Assembly: GCA_947488305.1 (NCBI GenBank)
Contig: CANKZM010000001.1
Span: forward strand, 186,001-250,000
Reading direction: 5' to 3'
Source of the DNA: an uncultured Roseobacter sp.
GTDB taxonomy: Bacteria > Pseudomonadota > Alphaproteobacteria > Rhodobacterales > Rhodobacteraceae
Length of the DNA: 64,000 bases
Part shown: piece by piece, positions 17,771 to 27,511 of the stretch
Layout: every line of letters starts with the position of its first letter
How positions within the stretch are numbered: position 1 is the stretch's first letter
Made by a program: the position numbers and the translations under genes
The notes under the pieces: generated by a model
Databases searched by the model: none
The model's input: the letters and a program-made list of their open reading frames with translations, nothing else
Told to the model about the DNA's origin: nothing

Positions 17771-18832
17771 ATGATCGAACTTCAAGACGTGACAAAACGC
17801 GTCGGCAATGTTGTGCACATCAAACCGACGAGCCTGAAACTGGCCAAAGGGCATTTCAATGTTCTGCTGGGGGCCACTGGATCTGGGAAAACCTCGCTGA
17901 TCAAATTGATGGCAGGTCTGGACCCGATGGCCAGCGGACGCATCCTTCTGAACGGCGAAGACGTGACGCGGTTGAACACACAAAAAAGGCAAATCAGCCT
18001 CGTGCATCAGTTCTTTGTGAATTATCCGCATATGACAGTATTCGATAACATTGCGTCGCCCCTGCGTGTCGCCGGAATGACCAGAAGCGAAATTCAGGGC
18101 CGGGTGGAGGACGCCGCCGACATCCTGCAATTGCGCCCCATGCTGAACCGACGTCCGCAAGAATTGTCGGGGGGACAACAGCAACGTACTGCTTTGGCTC
18201 GGGCGATCGCAAAAGACAGCAAGGCCGTCTTTCTGGACGAGCCGCTTGCGAACCTTGATTACAAGCTGCGCGAGGAATTGCGCGAACAACTGCCAGAGCT
18301 TTTCGCCGGGCGAGGGGCAGTCGTGGTCTATGCAACCTCCGAGCCGGAAGAGGCCCTGATGCTGGGCGGTGAAACGGCGCTGATGCACGACGGGTCCGTT
18401 ACGCAATTCGGGCCCACGTCCGAAATTTACCGCCGTCCGAACAATCTGATGGCAGCTCACGTGTTTTCTGACCCACCCATCAATACAGCCCCGGTCACAA
18501 AGCAAGGAAACGAGGCGCAACTGGAAAACGGTGCCCGCTGGTCGCTGGAAGGTGCACCTGCAGCGTTGTCAGATGGGCACTATACAGTCGCCATCAGACC
18601 GCACCGGGTCTTGCCAGTGCGTCAGTCCGACAATGACGTCGAACTCAAGGGTCCCGTTCTGGTGACAGAGCTTTCAGGCTCCGATTCGAGTGCACATTTT
18701 CGGCTGGGGGAGGTTGATTGGGTGTCGTTGTCTTTGGGCGTGCACCCCTACAACGTTGGTCAGGAACACTCCTTTTTCATGGACCCGTCCCATTGCCGGT
18801 ACTTTGGCGAAGACGGGAAATGGGTAGCGTAA
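17771..18832 (+). CDS. glpS: Glycerol ABC transporter ATP-binding protein GlpS
   Basis: 353 residues. Walker A GATGSGKTS, signature LSGGQQQRTALARAIAKDS and Walker B VFLDEPLANLD are intact, but the switch (H-loop) reads ATSEPEEA: Ser190 replaces the catalytic histidine. Its partner GlpT has the opposite defect, a degenerate signature. These two defects fall on the same composite ATP site, so this importer likely hydrolyses ATP at only one site. A C-terminal regulatory domain of the MalK type follows. It ends three bases before glpT. Confidence 0.87.
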   Translation: MIELQDVTKRVGNVVHIKPTSLKLAKGHFNVLLGATGSGKTSLIKLMAGLDPMASGRILLNGEDVTRLNTQKRQISLVHQFFVNYPHMTVFDNIASPLRVAGMTRSEIQGRVEDAADILQLRPMLNRRPQELSGGQQQRTALARAIAKDSKAVFLDEPLANLDYKLREELREQLPELFAGRGAVVVYATSEPEEALMLGGETALMHDGSVTQFGPTSEIYRRPNNLMAAHVFSDPPINTAPVTKQGNEAQLENGARWSLEGAPAALSDGHYTVAIRPHRVLPVRQSDNDVELKGPVLVTELSGSDSSAHFRLGEVDWVSLSLGVHPYNVGQEHSFFMDPSHCRYFGEDGKWVA

Positions 18833-18835
18833 AAT

Positions 18836-19907
18836 GGCCGAAATCAAACTATCAAATCTCAAGCACAGCTACTTCCCCGCGCCCAAGGGCCCGGACGATT
18901 TTGCACTGAAAGAGATTGATGTGACGTGGCGCGATGGGGGGGCCTATGCTTTGCTGGGGCCATCCGGATGTGGAAAATCCACGTTGTTGAACATCATTTC
19001 GGGCCTGCTGACCCCGTCCGAGGGCCGCGTCCTTTTTGGGGATCAGGATGTGACGGAATTGGAGCCGGACAAGAGAAACATCGCTCAGGTTTTTCAGTTT
19101 CCCGTGATCTACGACACGATGACGGTTCGCCAGAACCTGGCCTTTCCGCTTAAAAACCGTGGTGTAGATGAGGCAACGATCGCGCGTCGCGTGGCTGAAA
19201 TTGCTGAAATGCTGGATGTAACCGAAATGCTCGATACCCGTGCCGCTGGGCTCTCGCCAGACAACAAGCAAAAGATTTCTATGGGTCGGGGTCTTGTTCG
19301 GGATGACGTCAACGTCGTCATGTTCGACGAGCCTTTGACCGTGATTGATCCGCATCTGAAGTGGAAGCTCCGTTCCAAGCTCAAGGAGTTGCATCAGCGT
19401 ATTGCCGTCACGATGATCTACGTCACGCACGATCAAACCGAGGCACTGACATTCGCCGATGAAGTGGTAGTCATGCAGGATGGGGTAGTGGTTCAGATCG
19501 GCACACCGGTAGAGCTTTTCGAACGGCCACAGCACACCTTTGTCGGTCATTTCATTGGATCACCGGGCATGAATATCCTGCCTTGTGAGGCCCGGGGCGA
19601 CCATGCGTCCTTCGCCGGCCACAGCGTTAACCTCGAAGGCCCGGTGCAGGGCGCTGGCGGATCTACCGAACTGGGTATCCGTCCTGAGTATGTTTCGGTT
19701 GCGGACCAAGGGGTTCCCGCGACGGTGACAAAAGTATCTGATGTCGGTCGGCATTTCGTCATTGACGCAATGGTGGGTGAGACGCGTCTGAAGGTTGTTT
19801 CGGAACACTCTGCACCAGAGCAGGGCAGCGCGGTCCATCTTGCATTTCGACCTGACCAGACGCGCGTATACCGGGATGGCTGGATCGCAACGGAGGCACG
19901 CTCATGA
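18836..19907 (+). CDS. glpT: Glycerol ABC transporter ATP-binding protein GlpT
   Basis: About 357 residues (ATG at 18834, given within two bases). Walker A GPSGCGKST, Walker B VVMFDEPLTVID and the switch YVTHDQTEA are normal, but the ABC signature is LSPDNKQKISMGRG (L140-S141-P142-D143-N144) instead of LSGGQ. This is the complement of the GlpS defect and marks an asymmetric heterodimer. A MalK-like C-terminal domain follows. The TGA overlaps the glpP start (ATGA). Not to be confused with the unrelated E. coli GlpT glycerol-3-phosphate antiporter. Confidence 0.87.
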
Positions 19908-20764
19908 AAACAGAAAATCAACGCGCATGGTTTTTTGTCCTGCCTGTGTTGTTCCTCGTGGCCTTCAATGCGCTGGTTCCGATGATGACGGTGGTCAACT
20001 ATTCGGTGCAGGAGACCTTCGGCAACAACCAATTCTTCTGGCAGGGCCTAGACTGGTTTGAACAGATCCTGAGGTCGGACCGTTTTCAAGCCGCACTTGG
20101 ACGGCAATTTCTGTTTACCGGTATCATTCTGGCCATAGAAGTGCCGCTGGGAATCATCATTGCGCTCTCTATGCCTCGCAAGGGTTTCTGGGTGCCAGTG
20201 TGTCTGGTCTTGATGGCCCTGCCGATGTTGATCCCGTGGAACGTTGTCGGTGCCATGTGGAACATCTTTGCTCTGCCCAAGATTGGTATGCTGGGATACT
20301 TCATGAACGATGTCCTCGGCGTGAACTACGATATGACCCAGGATCCGCTCGCGGCCTGGATCACGATCATCGTAATGGATGTCTGGCATTGGACATCACT
20401 GGTTGTCCTTCTGTGTTATGCGGGCTTGGTGTCGATCCCGGATGCCTATTACCAAGCGGCCAAAATCGATGGAGCGTCAGCCTGGTCGGTCTTTCGATAT
20501 ATCCAGCTGCCAAAGATGAAGACGGTGCTGACCATCGCGATACTCCTGCGGTTTATGGACAGCTTTAATATCTATACGGAACCCTTTGTTTTGACTGGGG
20601 GAGGACCTGGTAATTCGACGACCTTGTTGTCGATTGATCTGGTAAAAATCGCCTTGGGGCAATTTGACCTTGGTCCGGCCGCTGCGATGAGCCTCATCTA
20701 TTTCGCAATCACGTTGCTGGTCAGCTGGGTTTTCTATGTTGTGATGACAAAGGACGATCAATGA
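19904..20764 (+). CDS. glpP: Glycerol ABC transporter permease GlpP
   Basis: 286 residues, six membrane helices, MalF-type. The EAA loop around YYQAAKIDGASAWSVFRYIQ contacts the GlpS/GlpT pair. Start overlaps glpT (ATGA) and its own stop overlaps glpQ (ATGATG), so the whole string is translationally coupled. Forms one half of the pore for glycerol. Confidence 0.88.
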   Translation: MKTENQRAWFFVLPVLFLVAFNALVPMMTVVNYSVQETFGNNQFFWQGLDWFEQILRSDRFQAALGRQFLFTGIILAIEVPLGIIIALSMPRKGFWVPVCLVLMALPMLIPWNVVGAMWNIFALPKIGMLGYFMNDVLGVNYDMTQDPLAAWITIIVMDVWHWTSLVVLLCYAGLVSIPDAYYQAAKIDGASAWSVFRYIQLPKMKTVLTIAILLRFMDSFNIYTEPFVLTGGGPGNSTTLLSIDLVKIALGQFDLGPAAAMSLIYFAITLLVSWVFYVVMTKDDQ

Positions 20765-21561
20765 TGAGAAAACGGTCCATAATACCCATCGTCTATATCG
20801 TCTTCCTGATGCTGCCGATCTACTGGCTGGTGTCGATGAGCTTCAAGACGACGAATGAGATCCTGTCGGGTTTCTCGCTCTTTCCGCAAACCTTCACTGT
20901 GGACAGCTATGTTGCGATCTTTACGGATCCAACGTGGTACTGGGGGTACATAAACTCCATCATCTATGTCTCTCTGAATACAGTGATTTCCATCTTTGTA
21001 GCGCTCCCAGCAGCCTATGCGTTTTCGCGCTATCGGTTTTTGGGAGACAAACAGCTTTTCTTCTGGCTGTTGACCAACCGAATGGCTCCGGCAGCCGTCT
21101 TTGCCTTGCCGTTTTTCCAGCTCTACTCGTCGATCCAGATTTTTGACACGCATCTAGCGGTGGCCTTGGCGCATACGCTTTTTAACGTGCCCCTGGCAGT
21201 CTGGATCCTCGAAGGGTTCATGCGCGGCATTCCCAAGGAGCTGGACGAAACCGCCTATGTGGACGGGTATTCTTTCCCGCGATTTTTCACGACAATTTTC
21301 CTGCCCAACATCAAGGCCGGCGTTGGTGTCGCGGCATTCTTCTGCTTCATGTTTTCCTGGGTTGAGATGCTGCTGGCCAAGACCCTGACAGCGGTCGAAG
21401 CGAAGCCCATCGCTGCTGTCATGACACGGACGGCGTCGTCCGCTGGATACGAGTTGGGTCTACTCGCCGCGGCGGGTACCCTGACGATTATCCCGGGCGC
21501 AATCGTGATCTGGTTCGTGCGCAATTATATCGCGCGCGGCTTTGCGATGGGGAGGGTTTGA
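20761..21561 (+). CDS. glpQ: Glycerol ABC transporter permease GlpQ
   Basis: 266 residues, MalG-type permease with EAA loop ELDETAYVDGYSFPRFFTTI and a final WFVRNYIARGFAMGRV tail, typical of this subfamily. It pairs with GlpP. Starts inside the glpP stop. The DUF2160 gene begins three bases after its stop. The name follows the Rhizobium glycerol importer and is distinct from the glycerophosphodiesterase also called GlpQ. Confidence 0.87.
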   Translation: MMRKRSIIPIVYIVFLMLPIYWLVSMSFKTTNEILSGFSLFPQTFTVDSYVAIFTDPTWYWGYINSIIYVSLNTVISIFVALPAAYAFSRYRFLGDKQLFFWLLTNRMAPAAVFALPFFQLYSSIQIFDTHLAVALAHTLFNVPLAVWILEGFMRGIPKELDETAYVDGYSFPRFFTTIFLPNIKAGVGVAAFFCFMFSWVEMLLAKTLTAVEAKPIAAVMTRTASSAGYELGLLAAAGTLTIIPGAIVIWFVRNYIARGFAMGRV

Positions 21562-21564
21562 TCC

Positions 21565-21966
21565 ATGCGGTATCTTGTTCTTTTCCTCATGCTGCCGGGA
21601 TCGGCTTTGGCACAGGCTCAAGCAGGTTGGGGGAACGTCGGGCAGCAAGAAGAGAAAGGGTTCTCCTGGACAGATCCGCTTTGGCCGGATTTCTGGATGG
21701 CATGGACACCGGCAACGCTTGCGGTCTTCATCGGTATTTTCTCTGCCATCGCGGTGATTGGCCTGCTGGAGGGGTTTCGTTTTCGCGATGGGATTGAACG
21801 CAAAGGCTGCCTGGGTTTGACAACGACTTTGGGTGATCGGCTGTTTATCTCATTGCTGGGTTCTGTCTTTATTTTCCTTGCTTGGCTGGGCTTTGTCGGA
21901 CAACCCGTTTGGGTCCCGCTGTTCATCGCGATCGGGTGGGGTGCGTTTGTCTTTTGGAAGGTCTGA
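21565..21966 (+). CDS. DUF2160 small membrane protein of the glycerol transporter
   Basis: 133 residues with an N-terminal signal-like segment (MRYLVLFLMLPGSALAQAQ) and about three hydrophobic helices; the conserved part contains DPLWPDFWMAWTPATLAVF. DUF2160 proteins accompany the GlpSTPQV-type importer, and their exact function is not established; accessory subunit of the permease is the simplest idea. It begins three bases after glpQ and ends the transporter string. Confidence 0.83.
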   Translation: MRYLVLFLMLPGSALAQAQAGWGNVGQQEEKGFSWTDPLWPDFWMAWTPATLAVFIGIFSAIAVIGLLEGFRFRDGIERKGCLGLTTTLGDRLFISLLGSVFIFLAWLGFVGQPVWVPLFIAIGWGAFVFWKV

Positions 21967-22032
21967 GCGTTGTAGCGTACCGATTATCCGCGCTTGACGC
22001 ACTGGCCGGAGAAACCTGAAGGTAAAGTGGTA

Positions 22033-22440
22033 ATGAGAAAAAAGAAGAACCGAAACCTGCTGACCGAGGTCGAACTGGAATTCATGAATGAACTCTGGGC
22101 GATCAACGAAGGTTCGGTAAAGGACGTTTTGCAACGCCTGCCAGCCGATCGAAATCTGGCCTACACCTCTGGCGCGACCATTCTGCGTATCCTTGAAGAG
22201 AAAGGGTTCGTGAAAAGTCGCAAGGATGGCAAGGCATTGATTTACACGCCGCTCCTGGCGAAAGATAAGTATCAGACGCGCTCGTTGCAGAACCTCTCGC
22301 GCACTCTTTTCGATGACACCCCTGCGACCCTTGTTGCACGTCTGGTCGATGACGCAGGGTTGACGGAGGCTGATCTGGCAGAAATTCGGGCACTTGTGGA
22401 CAGGAGGCTCCGCGATGATCGGGATGAAACCGGTACTTGA
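22033..22440 (+). CDS. BlaI/MecI/CopY-family transcriptional repressor
   Basis: 135 residues with a winged helix (LTEVELEFMNELWAINEGSVKDVL, then YTSGATILRILEEKGFVKSR) and a C-terminal dimerisation segment, the full BlaI length. ATG 22033 is preferred to the open frame from 21994. It overlaps the M56 peptidase gene by 26 bases, the standard repressor/sensor pairing. BlaI-type repressors are inactivated by cleavage triggered by the partner. No beta-lactamase, penicillin-binding or copper gene is adjacent, so the regulated gene is unknown. Confidence 0.86.
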   Translation: MRKKKNRNLLTEVELEFMNELWAINEGSVKDVLQRLPADRNLAYTSGATILRILEEKGFVKSRKDGKALIYTPLLAKDKYQTRSLQNLSRTLFDDTPATLVARLVDDAGLTEADLAEIRALVDRRLRDDRDETGT

Positions 22441-23515
22441 TGCTGTCATAGACGCGAACGCAATTTTCTTTGTCGCCTTTTTGCTTTGGAGCATTGTAAA
22501 TCTGGCGCTGTCTCGCAGTTCACTAAGGGCTGACTATGCGCTTCAGCTTCGGCTCTTACGGTCGGTTCTGCTGGTTGTCGCCCTAAGTCCCTTGCTTTCC
22601 TACGTTGCTATAAGCGCAAGCCAGTTCCTTTGGCCTGAAACGCCGGTTACCGTCGGCGATCTCGCAGTGGCGGCCTATTTGCGTGGCGACATTTCGATGT
22701 CAGCCGTGCACTTTGAAGAATTACTCAATTTGCGCAGCCGCTTTCTGGAGCTGATTTTGAGCGGCGACAATATGTGGCTGACGACTGTCTTGGTCGCGAT
22801 CCTGTCTGGGTCTTTGTTTCTGGCGTTGCAGACCGCAAATCAGGTTGTCCGGGTACGCGGTATCTTGCAGCGGAGCTTTGTTTGGCGGCGTTCCGGATCA
22901 ACGTATATTCACTTGTCCGACACGATCTCGGTGCCCTTTGCGACGCGTGGTTTGCGGCGGCGTCATGTTGTGGTGCCCTCGCATCTGCTGATGCATCCGC
23001 GAGAACTCAAGATTGTGCTGGCGCATGAATTTGAACATCTTCGGCAAGGAGATGTGGAATGGGAAATCGTATTCGAACTCCTGCGGCCACTCTTGTATTG
23101 GAACCCGGTATTTTTGCTGTGGCGTCGCGCTTTCGGCCAGCTCCGGGAGTTGAATTGTGACCGAGCCGTATTGCGCGCGTTAAAGGTATCACCGCGCGAA
23201 TACGCCCGTTGCCTGATCTCTTTTTGCGCTGCGGGTCAGGAGCGCGCAATGCCAGAGCGAATGAATGTGGCCTTACTGCGTTTGGGGAGCAAAGGCGCTC
23301 GGAAAGCGTTGGAGACACGCGTGCTGGCCTTGCAGACCTCTTTGCCTGAAAGGCACAGCCCGGTTTTGTTGTGGGCCACCACGGTCGTCATGATCATTGG
23401 TATCGTGCTCGCTGCGGCCTCTGTCCGGAACTCAGGCGATTGGAGCCAGGATCGGCTGATGCTTTCAACAGTGGTGAACCTTGAGCGTCTCGAAGCCATC
23501 AACAGAGGCAACTAG
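22415..23515 (+). CDS. BlaR1-like M56 membrane metallopeptidase without a sensor domain
   Basis: 366 residues with hydrophobic helices at about 14-34, 48-70, 122-140 and 325-350. The zinc motif HEFEH (204-208) lies in LAHEFEHLRQGDVEWE, with the downstream ELNCDRAVL that carries the further zinc ligand in M56 enzymes. AGGAGG precedes ATG 22415. True BlaR1/MecR1 carry a C-terminal penicillin-binding domain of about 250 residues; here the protein stops soon after the last helix. The inducing signal must therefore be sensed in another way. Likely cleaves or releases the BlaI-like repressor. Confidence 0.83.
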   Translation: MIGMKPVLDAVIDANAIFFVAFLLWSIVNLALSRSSLRADYALQLRLLRSVLLVVALSPLLSYVAISASQFLWPETPVTVGDLAVAAYLRGDISMSAVHFEELLNLRSRFLELILSGDNMWLTTVLVAILSGSLFLALQTANQVVRVRGILQRSFVWRRSGSTYIHLSDTISVPFATRGLRRRHVVVPSHLLMHPRELKIVLAHEFEHLRQGDVEWEIVFELLRPLLYWNPVFLLWRRAFGQLRELNCDRAVLRALKVSPREYARCLISFCAAGQERAMPERMNVALLRLGSKGARKALETRVLALQTSLPERHSPVLLWATTVVMIIGIVLAAASVRNSGDWSQDRLMLSTVVNLERLEAINRGN

Positions 23516-23532
23516 AACTCCTTTCAATCGGA

Positions 23533-25416
23533 TCAGAAAACCACGTTCATCACGAACAGGGAGACGACCAGGAACAGGATTGTCATGATACCGCCGCTCT
23601 TGATGAAATCCGTCACCTTGTAGCCGGCAGGTCCCATAATCAGCGCGTTGACCTGATGTGTTGGAATCAGGAACGAATTGGACGTGGAAATCGCAACCGT
23701 CAAAGCAAATACAGCAGGGTCCCCTCCGGCTGCCAATGCGATAGAGACGGCCAATGGGACCAGCAGGACTGTCGCCCCAACATTTGACATGATGAGCGTG
23801 AAGACGGTTGCCAGAATGGCGACACCCGCTTGCAACGACCAAAGCGGCCAGCCATCCAGCAAGGCAAGGATCTGCTGAGCGATCCACCCCGCCGTGCCGG
23901 TCGTCTGCACCGCCTGTCCAAGAGGGATCAAGCTGGCGAGCAGAAAGACCGTGCTCCAACTGACGGCGCCATAGGCGTCATCAATGTCCAATACGCCGGT
24001 CAGGATCATGCCAACCGCGCCGGTCAGAAGGCAGAGCGACAAGCGCAGGTCCGTGAAAAGGATCAAAGACAGGGAAATGATGAAGAATACCAGTGCCCAG
24101 CCAACCTTGGTCGGGCGCAGCTCTTCTTGCGGAAAATCCGTCGTGACAACCACAAAATCACGGTCGCGGGTGAGGCGGGTCAGGGCTTCCCATGTGCTGT
24201 GAATGACCAGTGTGTCACCCGCATGAAATGGAACCTCGCCGACAGCAGTGGGCTTATGCTCCTCTGTCTCGACGTAGCTTAGGGTTTCTTCGTCGCGATG
24301 AATCGCGAGCAGGCTTGCGCCGTAGGTTTTGCGAAACACCAGATCATGCGCGCACTTTCCGATAACCGAAGACCCCGGCGGGACAACCATTTCGGCGACA
24401 CCTGATTTTGTCGCTGCGTAGTCTTCTGCGAAAACATCCAATTCCCGATGCCGGATAAACCCGCCATCTTCCACCATTTTCTGGATGACCTTTTCGCGCC
24501 CCAGGACCGCGATCCTGCAAGGCGCCGTGATTTGGGTTTGTATGACCGGCGCAAACCAGCGCTTTCCCCGGTGCGCACTGCCAATGATGTAAACGTGATA
24601 GCGCTGCATGATGTCATCAAAGGTCTGGCCTTCACAGGGATGTCCCTCAGGAATAGAGATTTCGAAAATATCGGTTTTCAGCCCGTAAATATCCTTGAGA
24701 TAGTCCTTGAGCGACTGTGCACTGGTACCGTCGCCGGACTTTTTTCCTTTCGGCAGAACCCAGCGTCCCAACAAGGTGAAATACAAAATGCCGGTCAAGA
24801 CGAGACACACCCCGACTGGCGTGACAGAAAAGAGCCCAAAGGTCTCCATCTGTTGATCCGCGGGCAGGGATTGGTTGGCGCTCAACAGCAGATCGTTCAA
24901 GAGGATCAGCGGGGAAGATCCGACCATTGTCATCGTGCCGCCCAGAATTGCGCAGAAGCCCATCGGCATCAACAAACGGCTGAGCGGTATTTCAGTGCGG
25001 ACGGAGATCCGGCTCACCACCGGCAAAAACAGGGCGGCTGCACCGACGTTCTGCATGAATGACGATATGACACCGACGGTGCCGGAAACGATGGGGATTA
25101 TTCGCGTTTCTGTCTTGCCGCCCCTTTGCAGGATAAGCGCGGCAACCTTTCCCATCAGCCCCGTCTTGTCCAACCCGGCGCCGATGATCATCACGGCTAT
25201 GATCGAAACAACCGCATTAGATGCCAATCCATCGAACAATCGACTGACATCGGCCAGACTGGACAGTCCGGGAAGCTGACTCAACAACCCCAGCAACACC
25301 ATTACAAGGATTGCTGCGAAATCAATCCGCACGATTTCCGAAACAAAGAGGAACACCGTGAAGGCCAGCAACCCAAGCACCACAGACATTTCAAGCGTCA
25401 GACTTATATTTTCCAA
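23533..25416 (-). CDS. SLC13-family transporter with internal RCK_C (TrkA-C) domains
   Basis: 627 residues. Two blocks of hydrophobic helices (about 10-220 and 435-627) flank a soluble middle with two TrkA-C domains, of which MVVPPGSSVIGKCAHDLVFR is the clearer. Conserved loops FMQNVGAAALFLPVV and TMTMVGSSPLILLND fit the anion:Na+ SLC13/DASS superfamily, which moves sulfate or dicarboxylates. The first codon shown is TTG; ATG 25389 (MSVVLGLLAF) is an alternative that loses nine residues. Convergent with the M56 gene. The substrate is uncertain. Confidence 0.85.
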   Translation of the reverse strand: MENISLTLEMSVVLGLLAFTVFLFVSEIVRIDFAAILVMVLLGLLSQLPGLSSLADVSRLFDGLASNAVVSIIAVMIIGAGLDKTGLMGKVAALILQRGGKTETRIIPIVSGTVGVISSFMQNVGAAALFLPVVSRISVRTEIPLSRLLMPMGFCAILGGTMTMVGSSPLILLNDLLLSANQSLPADQQMETFGLFSVTPVGVCLVLTGILYFTLLGRWVLPKGKKSGDGTSAQSLKDYLKDIYGLKTDIFEISIPEGHPCEGQTFDDIMQRYHVYIIGSAHRGKRWFAPVIQTQITAPCRIAVLGREKVIQKMVEDGGFIRHRELDVFAEDYAATKSGVAEMVVPPGSSVIGKCAHDLVFRKTYGASLLAIHRDEETLSYVETEEHKPTAVGEVPFHAGDTLVIHSTWEALTRLTRDRDFVVVTTDFPQEELRPTKVGWALVFFIISLSLILFTDLRLSLCLLTGAVGMILTGVLDIDDAYGAVSWSTVFLLASLIPLGQAVQTTGTAGWIAQQILALLDGWPLWSLQAGVAILATVFTLIMSNVGATVLLVPLAVSIALAAGGDPAVFALTVAISTSNSFLIPTHQVNALIMGPAGYKVTDFIKSGGIMTILFLVVSLFVMNVVF

Positions 25417-25598
25417 TTCAGTTCTTTCTTCATTCCTGTTGCGCCCGGCGCGTGCGTTGCAAAGCCAAGCTGCTGCTTCCTCAAGGTTGGGACAAGGTGT
25501 TCTTCATGCTCCCGTCCGCATAGCTGGAGAATGCACACCCGAGATAGCCTGTGACAACTCATTGAGCATATTTGATGGGAAAAGTTCAAAATCGCGAC

Positions 25599-25631
25599 GG
25601 GGCAGTGATGTTTGGATATTATCACTGCCCC
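25599..25631 (-). terminator. Hairpin downstream of the BCCT gene
   Basis: GGGGCAGTGAT (25599-25609) and ATCACTGCCCC (25621-25631) form a perfect 11-base stem with an 11-base loop, starting seven bases after the BCCT stop. Only a loose T-rich tract follows, so termination is likely but not textbook. Confidence 0.6.
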
Positions 25632-25637
25632 TGATGA

Positions 25638-27239
25638 TCAGAGCTTTGCGTGCTCAGCGCGCAGCGCCAGCCAGAGGCAGTAACACATCATCAAAACAAC
25701 CAGCGTGAACGGAATGCCAGTCGAGACCGCAGCGCCCTGCAGGGCTGAGAGACCGCCGCCCAGTAACAATGCGATGGCCACCAAGCCTTCCAGAGTACAC
25801 CAGAATATCCGCTGTACGACTGGCGCATCCATCTTCCCGCCCGCTGTAATTGTATCGATCACAAGCGACCCGGAATCTGAGGATGTCACGAAGAAGATTA
25901 CAATGAGTAACAACGATATGGGAGCTACGATCGAATAGAGTGGAAGCTCTTTTAGGAACCCGAAGAGCGCACCTTCAGGCTTGTACGCGTCTATCACGGT
26001 GGCTTTCACGCCTTCCGCTCCGCCGACGTTCAGCATGTCGATGGCCGCACCGCCAAAGGTGGACATCCACAATGCGCAAACGGCGGTCGGGGCGATCAGT
26101 GCACAAAGCACGAACTCGCGTACGGTGCGTCCCTTGGAAATGCGGGCGATGAACATGCCGACAAAAGGCGACCATGCGATCCACCACGCCCAATAGAAGG
26201 TAGTCCAGCCGTGGAAGTAGCTTGTATCTTCGCGCCCAAACGGGTTGGAGAGGGCGGGCAATATCTGCACGTAGTCTACCATTACCGAGAAATACCGCGT
26301 TATTGCGGTGCCGACGCCTGTGACCAGGATGACGAATACAAAGAGCCCTACGGCCATGATCATATTGATTTCTGACAGTCGTTTAACCCCGGCATCCATG
26401 CCCATCAGGACGGACCCCAATGCGATCAGAGTGATGCCAATGATGATAAGTACAACCACGGTAGGCGTCGGTTCGATCCCGAAGACTTCATACATGCCCG
26501 CAGCGACCTGCTGCGCGCCGAGCCCCAGCGATGTGGTAAGACCGAACAACGTTGCAAAGACAGCCAACGTATCGATCATGTGACCCCACCAGCCCCAAAC
26601 CCGTTCTCCGAGGATCGGGTAAAACGCGGATCTAAGGGTGAGCGGCAAGTCGAGGTTGTAGCAGAAGATCGCAAGAGACAAACCAACAGCGGCATATATT
26701 GCCCAGCCTTCAAGTCCCCAATGGTGGATTGTGCCGACAACACCGATGTATTCGTTGCCAGGCTGGGTGATGTCTATCCCCAATGGGCTTGCGCCGCCGC
26801 TTTCAGCGAAATTGTAATAGACTGGTTCAAGAACACCAAAGAACAGCAAACCAATACCAATGCCTGCTGCAAACATCATCGCAATCCAGCCCGCATAGGA
26901 GTAGTCGGGTTTTGCGTCCTTACCACCGATCCTGACCGACCCGACCGGCAGGACAATCAGCGCGAGGCAAAACAGAGTAATCGCATTTACGGATAGCACG
27001 AGGAACCAGTCAAAAGTGCTTGTCAGCCAGGGCCTCAACCAGCCAAAGAAGGTTGCGGCGGCCTCCTGGTTTGCAAGCGAGATCAAAACGAAACCGGCGA
27101 TCAGGATACTGGAGATTAGAAAGACCGGGTTATGAATATCGAGCCCGAATGGCCTGATGTTGTCCTGACCCAGCTCGTATTCAGTTTCAAAATCCCAAAC
27201 CCTGGGATCTGGATCGAGCATTTTTTTTGTCTCTGGCAT
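25638..27239 (-). CDS. BCCT-family betaine/choline/carnitine transporter
   Basis: 533 residues, twelve expected membrane helices. The family signature segment WAWWIAWSPFVGMFIARISK and the glycine stretch GIGIGLLFFGVLEPVYYN are present, as is the aromatic substrate box around HHWGLEGWAIY. Imports quaternary ammonium compounds such as glycine betaine, choline, carnitine or DMSP with Na+ or H+, for osmoprotection or nutrition in a marine cell. GAAGGA precedes the ATG. The C-terminal tail is short, so the osmosensing extension of BetP is missing. Confidence 0.93.
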   Translation of the reverse strand: MPETKKMLDPDPRVWDFETEYELGQDNIRPFGLDIHNPVFLISSILIAGFVLISLANQEAAATFFGWLRPWLTSTFDWFLVLSVNAITLFCLALIVLPVGSVRIGGKDAKPDYSYAGWIAMMFAAGIGIGLLFFGVLEPVYYNFAESGGASPLGIDITQPGNEYIGVVGTIHHWGLEGWAIYAAVGLSLAIFCYNLDLPLTLRSAFYPILGERVWGWWGHMIDTLAVFATLFGLTTSLGLGAQQVAAGMYEVFGIEPTPTVVVLIIIGITLIALGSVLMGMDAGVKRLSEINMIMAVGLFVFVILVTGVGTAITRYFSVMVDYVQILPALSNPFGREDTSYFHGWTTFYWAWWIAWSPFVGMFIARISKGRTVREFVLCALIAPTAVCALWMSTFGGAAIDMLNVGGAEGVKATVIDAYKPEGALFGFLKELPLYSIVAPISLLLIVIFFVTSSDSGSLVIDTITAGGKMDAPVVQRIFWCTLEGLVAIALLLGGGLSALQGAAVSTGIPFTLVVLMMCYCLWLALRAEHAKL

Positions 27240-27511
27240 GTCCCTGTCCTTCGTTTTTTGTAACTAATGTGCTCGCGAGCTTTGCACATACCATACGCTC
27301 GAGTCCAATTTCAGCGGGGCGCGCTGGCGTTCAGACACGGCAGGAAATGGCGTATGATATGCGATGAAGGCGTCGGCAGGCGGCTTCAAAATTCGGATGA
27401 GTCTGCCGCTGTTTTTACATCTTCGAGTTTCGGAGCAGGCGTTTCCAACCTTGTTCGGTTAAATCCTTATTGATTTAATTTCGGTCCTTACTGCATTGAA
27501 TAAGATTAATT

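Noticed and set aside
17327-18520. 397-codon open frame antisense to glpV/glpS
   Set aside because: Overlaps two well-supported genes and resembles no family.
22033-23515. Beta-lactam resistance locus
   Set aside because: No beta-lactamase or penicillin-binding domain in or near the pair.
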